A stretch of DNA of 51,339 bases from Oricola nitratireducens (GTDB lineage: Bacteria; Pseudomonadota; Alphaproteobacteria; Rhizobiales; Rhizobiaceae). The stretch lies in NCBI RefSeq assembly GCF_014904745.1, contig NZ_JACZCS010000055.1:1-51339 (forward strand), given 5' to 3'. Both the position numbers and the translations under genes were made by a program. Below, piece by piece: positions 42,594-51,339 of this stretch (position 1 is the stretch's first letter; the number at the start of each line of letters is the position of its first letter). A model generated the notes under the pieces. The model saw only the letters and a program-made list of their open reading frames with translations, was not told the origin of the DNA and ran no database searches.

Positions 42594-45500
42594 CTAGTGG
42601 ACATCTGTCGGCGTGTCCGAGTCGTCGAACAGGATCGAAATCGTCGTATGCACGCCGTGCAGGGTGGCGACGTCGACCATGGTCGTGCCGCTGCCCGTGC
42701 CGTCGGCATCGACCTGAACCGTGGTGTCGGTGCCGTTGTTGACGAGATTCACCACGGCCTCGGCCTCGCCTGCATCGGTCGGCGCATCCGTACCGAGCGA
42801 CTGGAGAAGTTCGCTGAGATCGATCGTGTCCTCGCCATCGGCATAGTCGGTGATGATGTCCTTGACATCCACATCCGTCAGGCTGTCGACGCCGATCACG
42901 AACGTGTCCGCGCCCTCCCCACCGGTCATCGTGTCCGACCCGAGCCCGCCGGCCAGGATGTCGTCGCCGTCGCCGCCGATCAGGATATCGTTGCCGTCGG
43001 TGCCGATCAGGACATCGTCACCGTCTGTCCCCTGGATCGCCAGGCCGGTCTGGACGTCCGCGACGGCCGAGCTGACACCGGTTCCGTCACTCGCGAGGAC
43101 ATAGCTGCCGTCGAGGTTTCCGCCGTCGCTGAAGGTGACCGTGTAGCTCGCGTCTTGCGGATCGACGATGCTGCCGTCGTCCGTCGCCAGCCCGATCGTC
43201 AGCGAACCGCCTTCGGCGACCGCTCCGTCGGGCAACGCGATCGTCAGGACCGTACCGTCATCGGACACACTCACCGCAGCGCCCGCGACTTCCTCGCCCG
43301 AGGAGTCGGTGATCACCACCTGGCCGGGTTCGATGGTCGCGGCCTGGGCCGAGATATCGATCTGGATCGAGGAGACGAACTCCGCCGCCAGAGCCGCCGC
43401 CACGAGGGTGAAGACGAACTGGTTGTTGCCGCTGGTCGTTTCGACCTGCCGCGTCTCCATGAGCGGGGCGTGGCGGACGACATTGGCCATCAGCATGTCC
43501 AGCACTTCCTTTGACGGGTCTACAGCGTCGATGTCCCACTTGTTGTTCCCGAAGAAATTGTCCTCTTCGAGAATGATCGTGGCCGTCGTGCCGTCCCAGT
43601 GAACGAGATCGCCGTCCTCGAAGCTGACGCCACCGATCGACCCGTTGCCGGATGTCGAGAAGATGATCTCGTTGTTGCCGAGAACGTGGACCGCATCGAT
43701 GTTTTCGTTACCGGAAAAGCCCGGGCTGGCACCCGCAAATCCGTCGTTTTCGTCGAAGAATTTCGTGAAGTTAGATCCGTCGAATTCGATGAGATCGCCA
43801 TCATCGAACGAACCAACCCCGGACGACATCGAGAACACGAGATTGCCGGTGTCGGGATTGACGCTGACGGCATCGATATTGGACGCACCAACATCGGATC
43901 CGTCGAAGAGCAGCACAGCACCGCCGGCACCGCTATTGGCGCTGACATCCCACAATACAATGTCCTCATTCTGGAAGTTAATCCAACCACTTCCAGCACT
44001 TGGTAGCCAGACACTACCGCTACTCGTGCTCAGAAGAATGTCGCCCGCGCTGTACGAAAGGGTGTTTGTACCGTTATTCCAGCCTTTGATGGACCCACTA
44101 TCAGTGAAAACATGGATTCCGTCGACATCTCCATTGCTGTTCCAGAAATTGGTTTCGCTGAAGAGCTTGGAAACACTGGAACCGTTGTACTGAACAATGT
44201 CGCCATCTTTGTAGAGCGTTCCATTTACGGTCTCATCATCGGTGAACGAGAACGTCAACGTCGGCTTAATCACTGCCGTATCGATGGCAACGTTGTCCGA
44301 ACCGCCGGAACCCGTATTGCCTGCCAGATCGGTATAGCTGCCGCCTCCCACGGTCACCGAACCGGTCCCATCGTAGTCGTCATCCGCAGTGAAGGTCGCC
44401 GTATAACTGTTGCCATCCACCTGGGTGAAGTTGGACAGAGTGCCATGGTCCGCGGTCACGTCGCCAGCCGTGAAGCCGGACACGTTCTCGCTGAACTCGA
44501 ACGTGACCTGCGAGGTCTTGTCGGCGCCATTCAGGTTCGCGTCGACGATGTTCACCGCGACGGTCGGATTGAGCGTGTCGATATCGACCGTATCGGAGCC
44601 CGACAAACCCGGATTGCCCGACGTGTCGGTGTAGCTGCCGTCACCAACCGACACCGAACCCGAGCCATCGAACCCGTCATTGGCCGTAAAGGTCGCGGTG
44701 TAGGTGTCACCGTCCACTTGCGTGAAATCGGACAGCGCGCCACCAGCAACGGACACGTCAGTTTCATCGAAGCCGTTAACGTCCTCGTTGAACTGGAAGG
44801 TAACCTGCGAAGCGTTGTCGCCATCGCTGAGGTTGGTGTCGACAATGTCCACGGTCACCGACGGCGGCACATCGACATGGATCGTCAGATCGCCCTGGAA
44901 ATTGTCTCCGTCGCCGTCGACCAGCACGTAGTTGAACGCGAGGTCGACGTCGGCCCCAAGGCTGTCGGGGGCGAAATAGTCCCAGTCGCCTGCATCATTG
45001 AGGCCGTTGTCGGCGAAGTTGAAGACCATCTTGCCGACGAAGCCAGGCACGTCACCGCTCTCGATGATCACCTGCGGACCGTCGGCAGCCGCCGTGAAGG
45101 TCTCGCCCATGATCGTGATCGACGCGATCGAACCGCCATCTGCGCCGTAGCCGCCGCCATTGTCGAAGATGTTGCCGCTCGGATTGCCCGGCAGGGTACC
45201 GGTCAGCAGGACTTCGAGTTCGGAGGCGTTGTTGATGATGACAGGCGCGTAATCGGCGTCACCCTCTGCCCAGGAAATCGGGGCGAGATTGCCGGTGCTG
45301 ACGCCGCTGCCCACGCCGATCGCGTAGGAAACATCGACCCCGTTGTCGTGAAGGAAGGCCTCCCATTCCTGGCGGCTGATATCGCTGTCGGAAGGATTGA
45401 TACCTTCCTCGCCAATACCATCGCTCGCCCCATAGGGCGATGCTGTCGGCTCGCCGTCGGAAATGAAGTAGGTCAGGGTCTGGTCGGCGCCTGCAGGCGT

Positions 45501-48500
45501 CGTACCCCAGTTATCCATGACTTCCTTCAGTGCGTCGTCGTAATCCGTGCTGCCGCCGCCATCGAGACCGTTGATGAACGAGATCGCGTCGGCCGTATCG
45601 GTCCACGCGGAACCTGCCTGCGTATTGTGGCTGGCGTCCGAATTGAACTCGACCACCATCACCTTGTTGAAGTCGACATCCGAGTTCTGCAACAGGTTGA
45701 TGGCCGCCTGCTTCGCCAGATACATGCTGGTTCCCGACGTGAAGCCGTCGCCCATGCTGCCTGACGTGTCGATGACGAGCACGACATTGACGCTCGGCTG
45801 GGTGCCTGCTGTCGCGTCTGCTTCGGTTGCCGGAACCGACGGCGTGTCGTCGTCGATCGTTACTGTCAACGTCCCTTGCGCCGTCTCGCCATCGCTGTCC
45901 TTGACCTGGTAGGTCAGGTCGATCGTGATGTCGTCCTCGGTTCCCGTGACCGGATGGTCGAGCGGCATCAGCTGGGTGTAGGTATACTCGCCGGTCGCGG
46001 TGTTGAGCTCCACCTTGAACGCCGCTGTCGCCTGAGCGTCGCCAAGCGACGAAGCGTCCTTCGACGCGTAGAGGACATCGCCCGCGCCATCCCAGTAGTA
46101 GGTGAGCGCGGTGCCGCCGGATTCGACCGCGGCAGAACCCGTGTCGACAACGGCCGTTCCGTCGAGCGGAGCGAAGTTGATCGGATCGGATGCCGCCGGT
46201 CCGTCGGTGTTGAAATCGTGAATCAGCGTGCCGGACTGGCTGAATGCCTCGCCGGCGACGTCGCCGGTCCCGACACCGTCACCGGCAAGGCCGAGCGGCG
46301 CGAGCCCGTCTTCGTCCACCGCGATCGACTGTTCGCCGGCACTGGGCACCGTGTTGGTCTGCACATTCGAAAGCGTGACCGTCGCGGTCGACGTATCGCC
46401 GTCGGCGTCCTCGATCGTGTAGGTGAAATCGGCCTCGCCGTTGAAGCCGTCGCCAGGGGTGAAGGTGAAGGTGCCGTCACCGTTATACACGACCGTTCCG
46501 CCCGTCCCGTTCGTGACCGTGACTTTATTCACCGTGTCCACACCATCTGCGCCGAACACGTCATTGCCAAGCAGACCGTTCAGAACCGTCTCCCCCGTGA
46601 TGAGGTCGGGGATGGTGTCGTTATTGGCGGTCGGCACATCGTCGACGATGTTGACCGTCAGCGTGTCGTTGGCGCTCTGGCTGTCCTGGTCGGTCAGCAC
46701 CACCGCGAAGTCCTCGTAAAGGCTGTTTTCGCCCGAACCGGCCGCATGCGTCTCGTTGTCGACAAGCGTGTAGCTGTAGCTCACCTCGCCCGTCGCCGCA
46801 TTGAAGCCGGTCACCGTCAGCGTGTTGCCCAGCGCCGTCGTGAACGCCCCGCCCGCAAACACCCCGTTCGTGATGAAGCTATGGCCGTCGATCGTCAGCG
46901 AGGCGATGCCGTCCGGGGAACTGATCGTGAAGCTGCCCGACTGCGTCGTGCTTTCCTTGCTCGTGTCCGAACCGTCAGCCTCCAAGGCGCCGCGCGCCGC
47001 CAGCAGGTCGTCCTCGTCCACCGTCACGTCGCCGCCATCGGCCTTCGGCGTCAGGTCGCTGATATGCGGCGTGGCGTTGCCGATGTCGATCGTCAGCGTC
47101 GCCGTGTCGGTATCGCCGTCGCCGTCACTCAGCGTATAGGTGAACACGTCCGACACACCGCCCGGCGTGCCCGCATCACGTGCATAGCTGTAGGAGCCGT
47201 CAGCGTTCAGCGTCAGCTTGCCGTAGTCGCCCTGCACCATGATGCCGACGCCCGCATCGTCCGTCACCGGCGTGCCCGTGTCGCCCGCCGCGACACCCGT
47301 CACCGCCGCGCCGTCGGCGCCGGGCGTGTCCGCCCCGCCATCGCCTTCCGCGTCCGTGATCACGTTGCCCGTCGCCGGACCGGACGTCCCCGACGCAATC
47401 GAATCCGTGTCGTTGTAGGCGGCCGGTACGTCGTCTGTCACCGAAACGGTGAAGCTGGACGAGGCGGAATCGCCGTCGGCGTCGGTCGCGACGAAGTCGA
47501 GGACCAGGTCGAGACTGTTCTCGCCGTCGCCCGACGGATGATCGACATTGTCGAACAGCGCAAAGGTGTAGCCACCATTGCCGTCACTGGACAGCCGGAC
47601 GTCGAACACCTTGGTGCCAGACGTCGCGTTGCCGTCGGCGTCCGCGCCGACGCCGCTGCCATTGTCCGCGATGGCGACAATGAACGTGTCGGAGACGCGC
47701 ACAAAATACACCGGATTGCCGTCCGAGGTCAGGGCCGTGGGAGTACCGCCACCGCTGGGCACGAACATCACCGGATCGCCGGTTGCGATCGTGTCGCCAA
47801 AGGCCACCGAGCGGTCGATCGGACCCGAACCGTCACCGTCGTAATTGTCCTGGCCCCAGACGACATAGAGACTGCCGTGCTGGACCACAGAGTCGTCGGT
47901 ATCCGGATTATTGGCATCATAATCCGTATTCGGCAGATCGTCCTCGTCGACATACTCGTGCTCCGGCGCACCGATAACGGGCACGTCGTCCTTCACCGAG
48001 ACGATGAAACTGGACGATGCGGAATCGCCGTCGGCATCGGTCGCGACGAAATCGAGGACCAGATCGAGACTGTTCTCGCCGCCGCCCGACGGATGATCGA
48101 CATTGTCGAACAGCGCAAAGGTGTAGCCGCCATTGCCGTCGCTGGACAGCCGGACGTCGAACACCTTGGTACCGGACGTCGCGTTGCCGTCGGCGTCCGC
48201 GCCGACACCGCTGCCATTGTCCGCGACGCCGACAACGAACGTGTCGGAAACGCGCACGAAATAAACCGGATTGCCGTTCGAGGTCAGCGCCGTGGGAGTA
48301 CCACCGCCGCTGGGCACGAACATCACCGGGTCGCCGGTTGCGATCGTGTCGCCGAACGCCACCGAGCGGTCGATCGGACCCGAGCCGTCACCGTCGTAGT
48401 TGTCCTGGCCCCAGACGACATAGAGACTGCCGTGCTGGACCACAGAGTCGTCGGCATCCGGATGATAAACATCATAATCCGTATGCGGCAGATCGTCTTC

Positions 48501-51339
48501 GTCGACATATTCATGCTCCGGTGCACCGATGAGCGGTGCATCGTCGTCGACGCTGACGACAAAGGTGCCACGCGCGCCAGCGTCGCCATCGGCGTCAATG
48601 GAGCGGAAACCGACGGTAAGATCGATATTGTCCTCGGTATCGGCGGTCGGATGATCGAGATTGCCGAGAAGATCGAACGAATAGCTGCCATTCGCCGTCG
48701 TCGGGTCGATCGTCACCTTGAAGACCTGGTCGGCGGTGTCGGCGTAATCGCCGCCACTCTTGTAGGCGATCAATTCGTAACCGCCGTTCCACGAGCCGCC
48801 GGTGCCGGCCGTTTGTACGATCTGGTAGGCCAGCGCCACGCCATCGGACGTGAGCACGGCGAGGCCGAGCTGGGCGGCCGTGACTGCGCCTGCACCAAGC
48901 GGCGTAGCGGATCCGCCCGGGCCGGTCGCGTTCACGAAGGCGACGGAGCGGCCCACAGTGTCGCCGGCGCTTTCGCCGAGCAGGTTATCATCCGCACCCC
49001 AGGAAATGCCGAGATTGCCGGAAGACGCCGTTGCGGAGCTGACAATGTCACCGTCATAACCGGTGTCGCCATTGCCATCAGGCAGGTTGCCCTCGTCGAC
49101 GCTGGAATTGTCGGCGCTGCCCTGAACCGGCGTGTCGTCATCGACATTGATCGTCAGCGCGCCGTCCTTGTGGTCACCATCGCCGTCTGTGACCCGATAG
49201 GTCAGGGTGAAGAGCTGGTTGTTCTCGTCGTTGCCGGGAGCATGCAGGAACGGCGCATTCTGCGTCACCTGATAGGCGCCCGTCGCCGTGTCGAGCGTCA
49301 CCGTAAGAACCGTCACCGGAACGCCGTCCTGAATCTGGGTGATCACCAGGTCGGATCCATCGGGATGAGACTCGATGCCCGTCGCTCCGCCGCTCGTCTG
49401 GATACCGGCGAGCCATTCCACGGAACCGCCGTCGGCGCCGAAATCGAGGTTCAGCATGCCATTGGCATGAACCGGCGCATTGTCATCGCCCGGGCCGTAT
49501 TCGATGCCGCCCGGAAGATCGTCGTCCTCGAGCACGACAGTCGAATTCGGGCCTACGCTCGGACCGTCGTCGTCGAAGCTGATCCGGTTGCCGATCTGGA
49601 CCGACTGTTCGACGATGTCGTGGTCGTAATCCTCGACATGCAATACCGCCGACACCTTGCCGGCGAGATCGATGCGGTCGTCCGGATTGTTGTCATTCGG
49701 ATGGTAGAGCGACAGGTACTGGGCCACGCTCACATGGCCATCGGGCGCGATGTGGATGGCAAAGGCCGCCTCGCCGTTCTGGTCGCCAACGCGGCCCACC
49801 ACGAAGCCGTCCTCCAGATAGAGGAAGATCGGGTCGCCATCTGTCGTCGACAGGCCGGAATCCGGGTCGTCGATGGCAAGCGTCAGCGTCACCTGCGCAT
49901 CGTCGTCCGTTCCGCCGCCAATCGACATGTCGATCACGTCATCCGTGGCGTAGATCACGTTCATGTCAGTGTCGGAGCCCGGATTGTCGACGCCGCCGAA
50001 CAGCTGTCCGAAAGCGAATTTGCCGATGAACGATGTCACATTGTCGTTCGCGCCGCCGCCGCTCTCGTCGATCCTGACGGCATTATCCGTCCAGATCGAG
50101 ATCTCGGGCACATCGTCGGTGACAGTAACGGAGAGTTGGCCGGACAGGCCGATCGTGTCGCCATCGCCATCGGTCGCTTCGATTACCGCGCCGAAGTCGA
50201 TCGCCGCGATCGATCCGCCGCCGGCGGTTGCGAGATCGGTGTTCTGGTCATTGCCGTCGACATGGTCCAACTGGTCGAACTGCCGGTAGGTGAACGCACC
50301 TGTCTCACTGTTAAGCGTCAGAGAGAAGACCGGGCGGTCGGCAAGCGAATCGAAGTCCGCGGTGCCGCCGCCATCGACATAAGCGTAAATCGTGTTCCCG
50401 GAGACGGCGTAGGACAGCGTGCCGCCCTTCGAGGTCAGGCCGAGCGCCGCCATTGTCGCGACCGCGTCGGACGAGAAGCCGAATCCGCCGCCTGCGGCCT
50501 GGCCGTCCGCGCCAAAATCCACCGCCGAGGCAAGCGAACCCGAAACGGTTGCGGCGTCGCCCAACCCGAAGACCGAGAAATCGGACGTCGAACCGTCGGT
50601 CGAACCGTCATTGGGGTGATTGCCCTGCGACAGCAGGTTGTGGATGTCGTCCTCGTCCGCCGTCACCGAAACCGGCGCGCCCGTCGTGACCGGCGAGTCG
50701 TCGACCACCCGCGCCGACAGGGTCACGTCGACATGATCGCCGTCACCATCGGTGGCACGAACCGTGAAATTGATCGACTGGGCCGCGCCGCGACCCGTGT
50801 CGCTGCCGTATTGGTGATCGATATTGCCGAGAAGATCGACGGTCCACCCTGTGTCAGCCGTGTCGAGCGTCGCGCGCAGCACAACCTCGCCGCTGCCGGC
50901 CGTATAGCCCTCGATCTGCTGGCCATCCGCCGACAGGCGGAAGAACACCGCATCGCCATCCGACGTCAGGCCGGAGTCGAGACCGGTCGCATCGCCGGCC
51001 GTCAGAACGCCGCCATTGGCATTCGGAACATTGAACGCACCCGAAAACGCGGTCGAGCCGAAACCGTCGGCGCCGAAGTCGACCTTGGTGATATCGCCGG
51101 TGATCGTGTGCGACTGCGCGCCGTCCGTACCGGCCGGCTGTACCGCATTTGCCGCGATATCGTCTTCGTCGACTACGACGTTGTGATTGCCGTCGCCAAT
51201 CACCACGGGTGCATCGTCGACGATACGCACCGACAGCGTCAGGTCAACGGAATCGCCGTCGCCGTCGGTCGCCGCAACCGTGAAGTTGATCGACTGGCCG
51301 GCGCCGCGACCCGTGTCGCTGCCGTATTCGTGGTCGATA
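42594..51339 (-). CDS. Giant type I-secreted RTX/VCBS-repeat adhesin (C-terminal part, continues past window)
   Basis: The frame is open to the window edge, so about 2,914 residues are seen and the N-terminus is missing. Order along the protein: many VCBS/DUF5801-like domains of about 185-220 residues (51339 to about 45850), each with acidic DDxP and ATDGDGD calcium-type motifs; a von Willebrand A domain with [14 protein letters not shown] (about 45803-45180); two bacterial Ig-like domains (about 44860-44280); a repeat region of the DGDxVxxxG type (about 44275-43480); RTX nonapeptides [11 protein letters not shown] (about 43031-42893); and a type I secretion C-terminal target region. Very acidic, almost no Cys. 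Expected to be exported by an ABC/MFP/TolC system not in this window and to mediate surface attachment or biofilm. Confidence 0.92.
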   Translation of the reverse strand, partial: IDHEYGSDTGRGAGQSINFTVAATDGDGDSVDLTLSVRIVDDAPVVIGDGNHNVVVDEDDIAANAVQPAGTDGAQSHTITGDITKVDFGADGFGSTAFSGAFNVPNANGGVLTAGDATGLDSGLTSDGDAVFFRLSADGQQIEGYTAGSGEVVLRATLDTADTGWTVDLLGNIDHQYGSDTGRGAAQSINFTVRATDGDGDHVDVTLSARVVDDSPVTTGAPVSVTADEDDIHNLLSQGNHPNDGSTDGSTSDFSVFGLGDAATVSGSLASAVDFGADGQAAGGGFGFSSDAVATMAALGLTSKGGTLSYAVSGNTIYAYVDGGGTADFDSLADRPVFSLTLNSETGAFTYRQFDQLDHVDGNDQNTDLATAGGGSIAAIDFGAVIEATDGDGDTIGLSGQLSVTVTDDVPEISIWTDNAVRIDESGGGANDNVTSFIGKFAFGQLFGGVDNPGSDTDMNVIYATDDVIDMSIGGGTDDDAQVTLTLAIDDPDSGLSTTDGDPIFLYLEDGFVVGRVGDQNGEAAFAIHIAPDGHVSVAQYLSLYHPNDNNPDDRIDLAGKVSAVLHVEDYDHDIVEQSVQIGNRISFDDDGPSVGPNSTVVLEDDDLPGGIEYGPGDDNAPVHANGMLNLDFGADGGSVEWLAGIQTSGGATGIESHPDGSDLVITQIQDGVPVTVLTVTLDTATGAYQVTQNAPFLHAPGNDENNQLFTLTYRVTDGDGDHKDGALTINVDDDTPVQGSADNSSVDEGNLPDGNGDTGYDGDIVSSATASSGNLGISWGADDNLLGESAGDTVGRSVAFVNATGPGGSATPLGAGAVTAAQLGLAVLTSDGVALAYQIVQTAGTGGSWNGGYELIAYKSGGDYADTADQVFKVTIDPTTANGSYSFDLLGNLDHPTADTEDNIDLTVGFRSIDADGDAGARGTFVVSVDDDAPLIGAPEHEYVDEDDLPHTDYDVYHPDADDSVVQHGSLYVVWGQDNYDGDGSGPIDRSVAFGDTIATGDPVMFVPSGGGTPTALTSNGNPVYFVRVSDTFVVGVADNGSGVGADADGNATSGTKVFDVRLSSDGNGGYTFALFDNVDHPSGGGENSLDLVLDFVATDADGDSASSSFIVSVKDDVPVIGAPEHEYVDEDDLPNTDYDANNPDTDDSVVQHGSLYVVWGQDNYDGDGSGPIDRSVAFGDTIATGDPVMFVPSGGGTPTALTSDGNPVYFVRVSDTFIVAIADNGSGVGADADGNATSGTKVFDVRLSSDGNGGYTFALFDNVDHPSGDGENSLDLVLDFVATDADGDSASSSFTVSVTDDVPAAYNDTDSIASGTSGPATGNVITDAEGDGGADTPGADGAAVTGVAAGDTGTPVTDDAGVGIMVQGDYGKLTLNADGSYSYARDAGTPGGVSDVFTYTLSDGDGDTDTATLTIDIGNATPHISDLTPKADGGDVTVDEDDLLAARGALEADGSDTSKESTTQSGSFTISSPDGIASLTIDGHSFITNGVFAGGAFTTALGNTLTVTGFNAATGEVSYSYTLVDNETHAAGSGENSLYEDFAVVLTDQDSQSANDTLTVNIVDDVPTANNDTIPDLITGETVLNGLLGNDVFGADGVDTVNKVTVTNGTGGTVVYNGDGTFTFTPGDGFNGEADFTYTIEDADGDTSTATVTLSNVQTNTVPSAGEQSIAVDEDGLAPLGLAGDGVGTGDVAGEAFSQSGTLIHDFNTDGPAASDPINFAPLDGTAVVDTGSAAVESGGTALTYYWDGAGDVLYASKDASSLGDAQATAAFKVELNTATGEYTYTQLMPLDHPVTGTEDDITIDLTYQVKDSDGETAQGTLTVTIDDDTPSVPATEADATAGTQPSVNVVLVIDTSGSMGDGFTSGTSMYLAKQAAINLLQNSDVDFNKVMVVEFNSDASHNTQAGSAWTDTADAISFINGLDGGGSTDYDDALKEVMDNWGTTPAGADQTLTYFISDGEPTASPYGASDGIGEEGINPSDSDISRQEWEAFLHDNGVDVSYAIGVGSGVSTGNLAPISWAEGDADYAPVIINNASELEVLLTGTLPGNPSGNIFDNGGGYGADGGSIASITIMGETFTAAADGPQVIIESGDVPGFVGKMVFNFADNGLNDAGDWDYFAPDSLGADVDLAFNYVLVDGDGDNFQGDLTIHVDVPPSVTVDIVDTNLSDGDNASQVTFQFNEDVNGFDETDVSVAGGALSDFTQVDGDTYTATFTANDGFDGSGSVSVGDGSYTDTSGNPGLSGSDTVDIDTLNPTVAVNIVDANLNGADKTSQVTFEFSENVSGFTAGDVTADHGTLSNFTQVDGNSYTATFTADDDYDGTGSVTVGGGSYTDLAGNTGSGGSDNVAIDTAVIKPTLTFSFTDDETVNGTLYKDGDIVQYNGSSVSKLFSETNFWNSNGDVDGIHVFTDSGSIKGWNNGTNTLSYSAGDILLSTSSGSVWLPSAGSGWINFQNEDIVLWDVSANSGAGGAVLLFDGSDVGASNIDAVSVNPDTGNLVFSMSSGVGSFDDGDLIEFDGSNFTKFFDENDGFAGASPGFSGNENIDAVHVLGNNEIIFSTSGNGSIGGVSFEDGDLVHWDGTTATIILEEDNFFGNNKWDIDAVDPSKEVLDMLMANVVRHAPLMETRQVETTSGNNQFVFTLVAAALAAEFVSSIQIDISAQAATIEPGQVVITDSSGEEVAGAAVSVSDDGTVLTIALPDGAVAEGGSLTIGLATDDGSIVDPQDASYTVTFSDGGNLDGSYVLASDGTGVSSAVADVQTGLAIQGTDGDDVLIGTDGNDILIGGDGDDILAGGLGSDTMTGGEGADTFVIGVDSLTDVDVKDIITDYADGEDTIDLSELLQSLGTDAPTDAGEAEAVVNLVNNGTDTTVQVDADGTGSGTTMVDVATLHGVHTTISILFDDSDTPTDVH
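42893..43031 (-). repeat. RTX calcium-binding nonapeptide array in the adhesin
   Basis: The translation contains consecutive GGxGxDxUx-type units ([49 protein letters not shown]). They fold as a calcium-filled beta-roll after secretion and mark type I export. Confidence 0.93.
47431..48540 (-). repeat. Two tandem 555-bp near-identical repeats in the adhesin
   Basis: 47431-47985 and 47986-48540 are two direct copies with an exact 555-bp (185-codon) period and only scattered base differences by eye, including shared runs such as [20 protein letters not shown]. Other domains of the protein are much more divergent, so this pair is a recent duplication and a likely site of copy-number change or mis-assembly. 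Confidence 0.88.

Noticed and set aside
44112-45764. Plus-strand open frame opposite the adhesin
   Set aside because: Val/Arg/His-rich shadow of Asp/Gly-rich codons; no independent start signal or motif.
47431-48540. Tandem repeats considered as a CRISPR or intergenic repeat array
   Set aside because: The period is 555 bp, in frame, and translates into adhesin domains; there are no short repeats with unique spacers.

Overview
The window looks like chromosomal DNA of a high-GC alphaproteobacterium, most probably Hyphomicrobiales (Rhizobiales). The pointers are the tRNA-Tyr/tRNA-Gly/tuf neighbourhood next to rlmB, divergent LysR-mmsA, an MprF/LpiA-type protein and an FNR/FixK-type box before hypC. 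No insertion sequence, integrase or CRISPR array was seen. Species cannot be told from the sequence alone.

Layout. 1-4.8 kb is mostly housekeeping: the start of tuf, three tRNAs, a YeeE/YedE sulfur-compound permease, rlmB, an OmpA-type lipoprotein, a small membrane protein and a TetR regulator with a perfect operator. 4.8-6.1 kb holds a homocysteine S-methyltransferase and the stump of a SAM methyltransferase. 6.1-13.9 kb is a minus-strand aromatic operon: a self-sufficient cytosolic reductive dehalogenase (corrinoid and Fe-S domain fused to a flavin/[2Fe-2S] reductase), a DUF1932-type dehydrogenase, a VOC-type extradiol dioxygenase, and homologues of GalB, GalC and GalD, which take 4-oxalomesaconate to pyruvate and oxaloacetate. 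14-17.4 kb has a conserved hypothetical gene, a LysR regulator and mmsA. 17.5-25.4 kb is a hydroxycinnamate island: feruloyl/coumaroyl-CoA synthetase, SDR, enoyl-CoA hydratase, CouR-like MarR regulator, amidohydrolase and a complete TRAP transporter. 25.5-27.6 kb is divergent pobA/pobR (4-hydroxybenzoate to protocatechuate). 27.9-33.2 kb has mprF, a small exported protein and a two-component system. 33.3-39.4 kb is an Isp-type [NiFe] hydrogenase operon with maturation genes and divergent hypC. 39.7-42.5 kb has exported proteins of unknown role and a lipoprotein of the LpoA/periplasmic-binding fold. 42.6 kb to the end is the C-terminal ~2,900 residues of a giant type I-secreted RTX/VCBS adhesin that runs out of the window.

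How it fits together. The catabolic genes form a funnel for plant- or lignin-derived and apparently halogenated aromatics. TRAP uptake and CoA-dependent side-chain shortening should give 4-hydroxybenzoate- or vanillate-type acids, and PobA then gives protocatechuate. The separate rdhA operon joins reductive dehalogenation to meta-cleavage and the 4-oxalomesaconate route in one transcription unit. That combination is the most unusual thing here and the best candidate for an undescribed pathway. Regulatory sites read directly from the sequence include a sigma70 promoter with a MarR-type operator at its start point, a class II FNR/FixK box before hypC, a TetR palindrome, and a motif shared by the two-component operon and two exported-protein genes.
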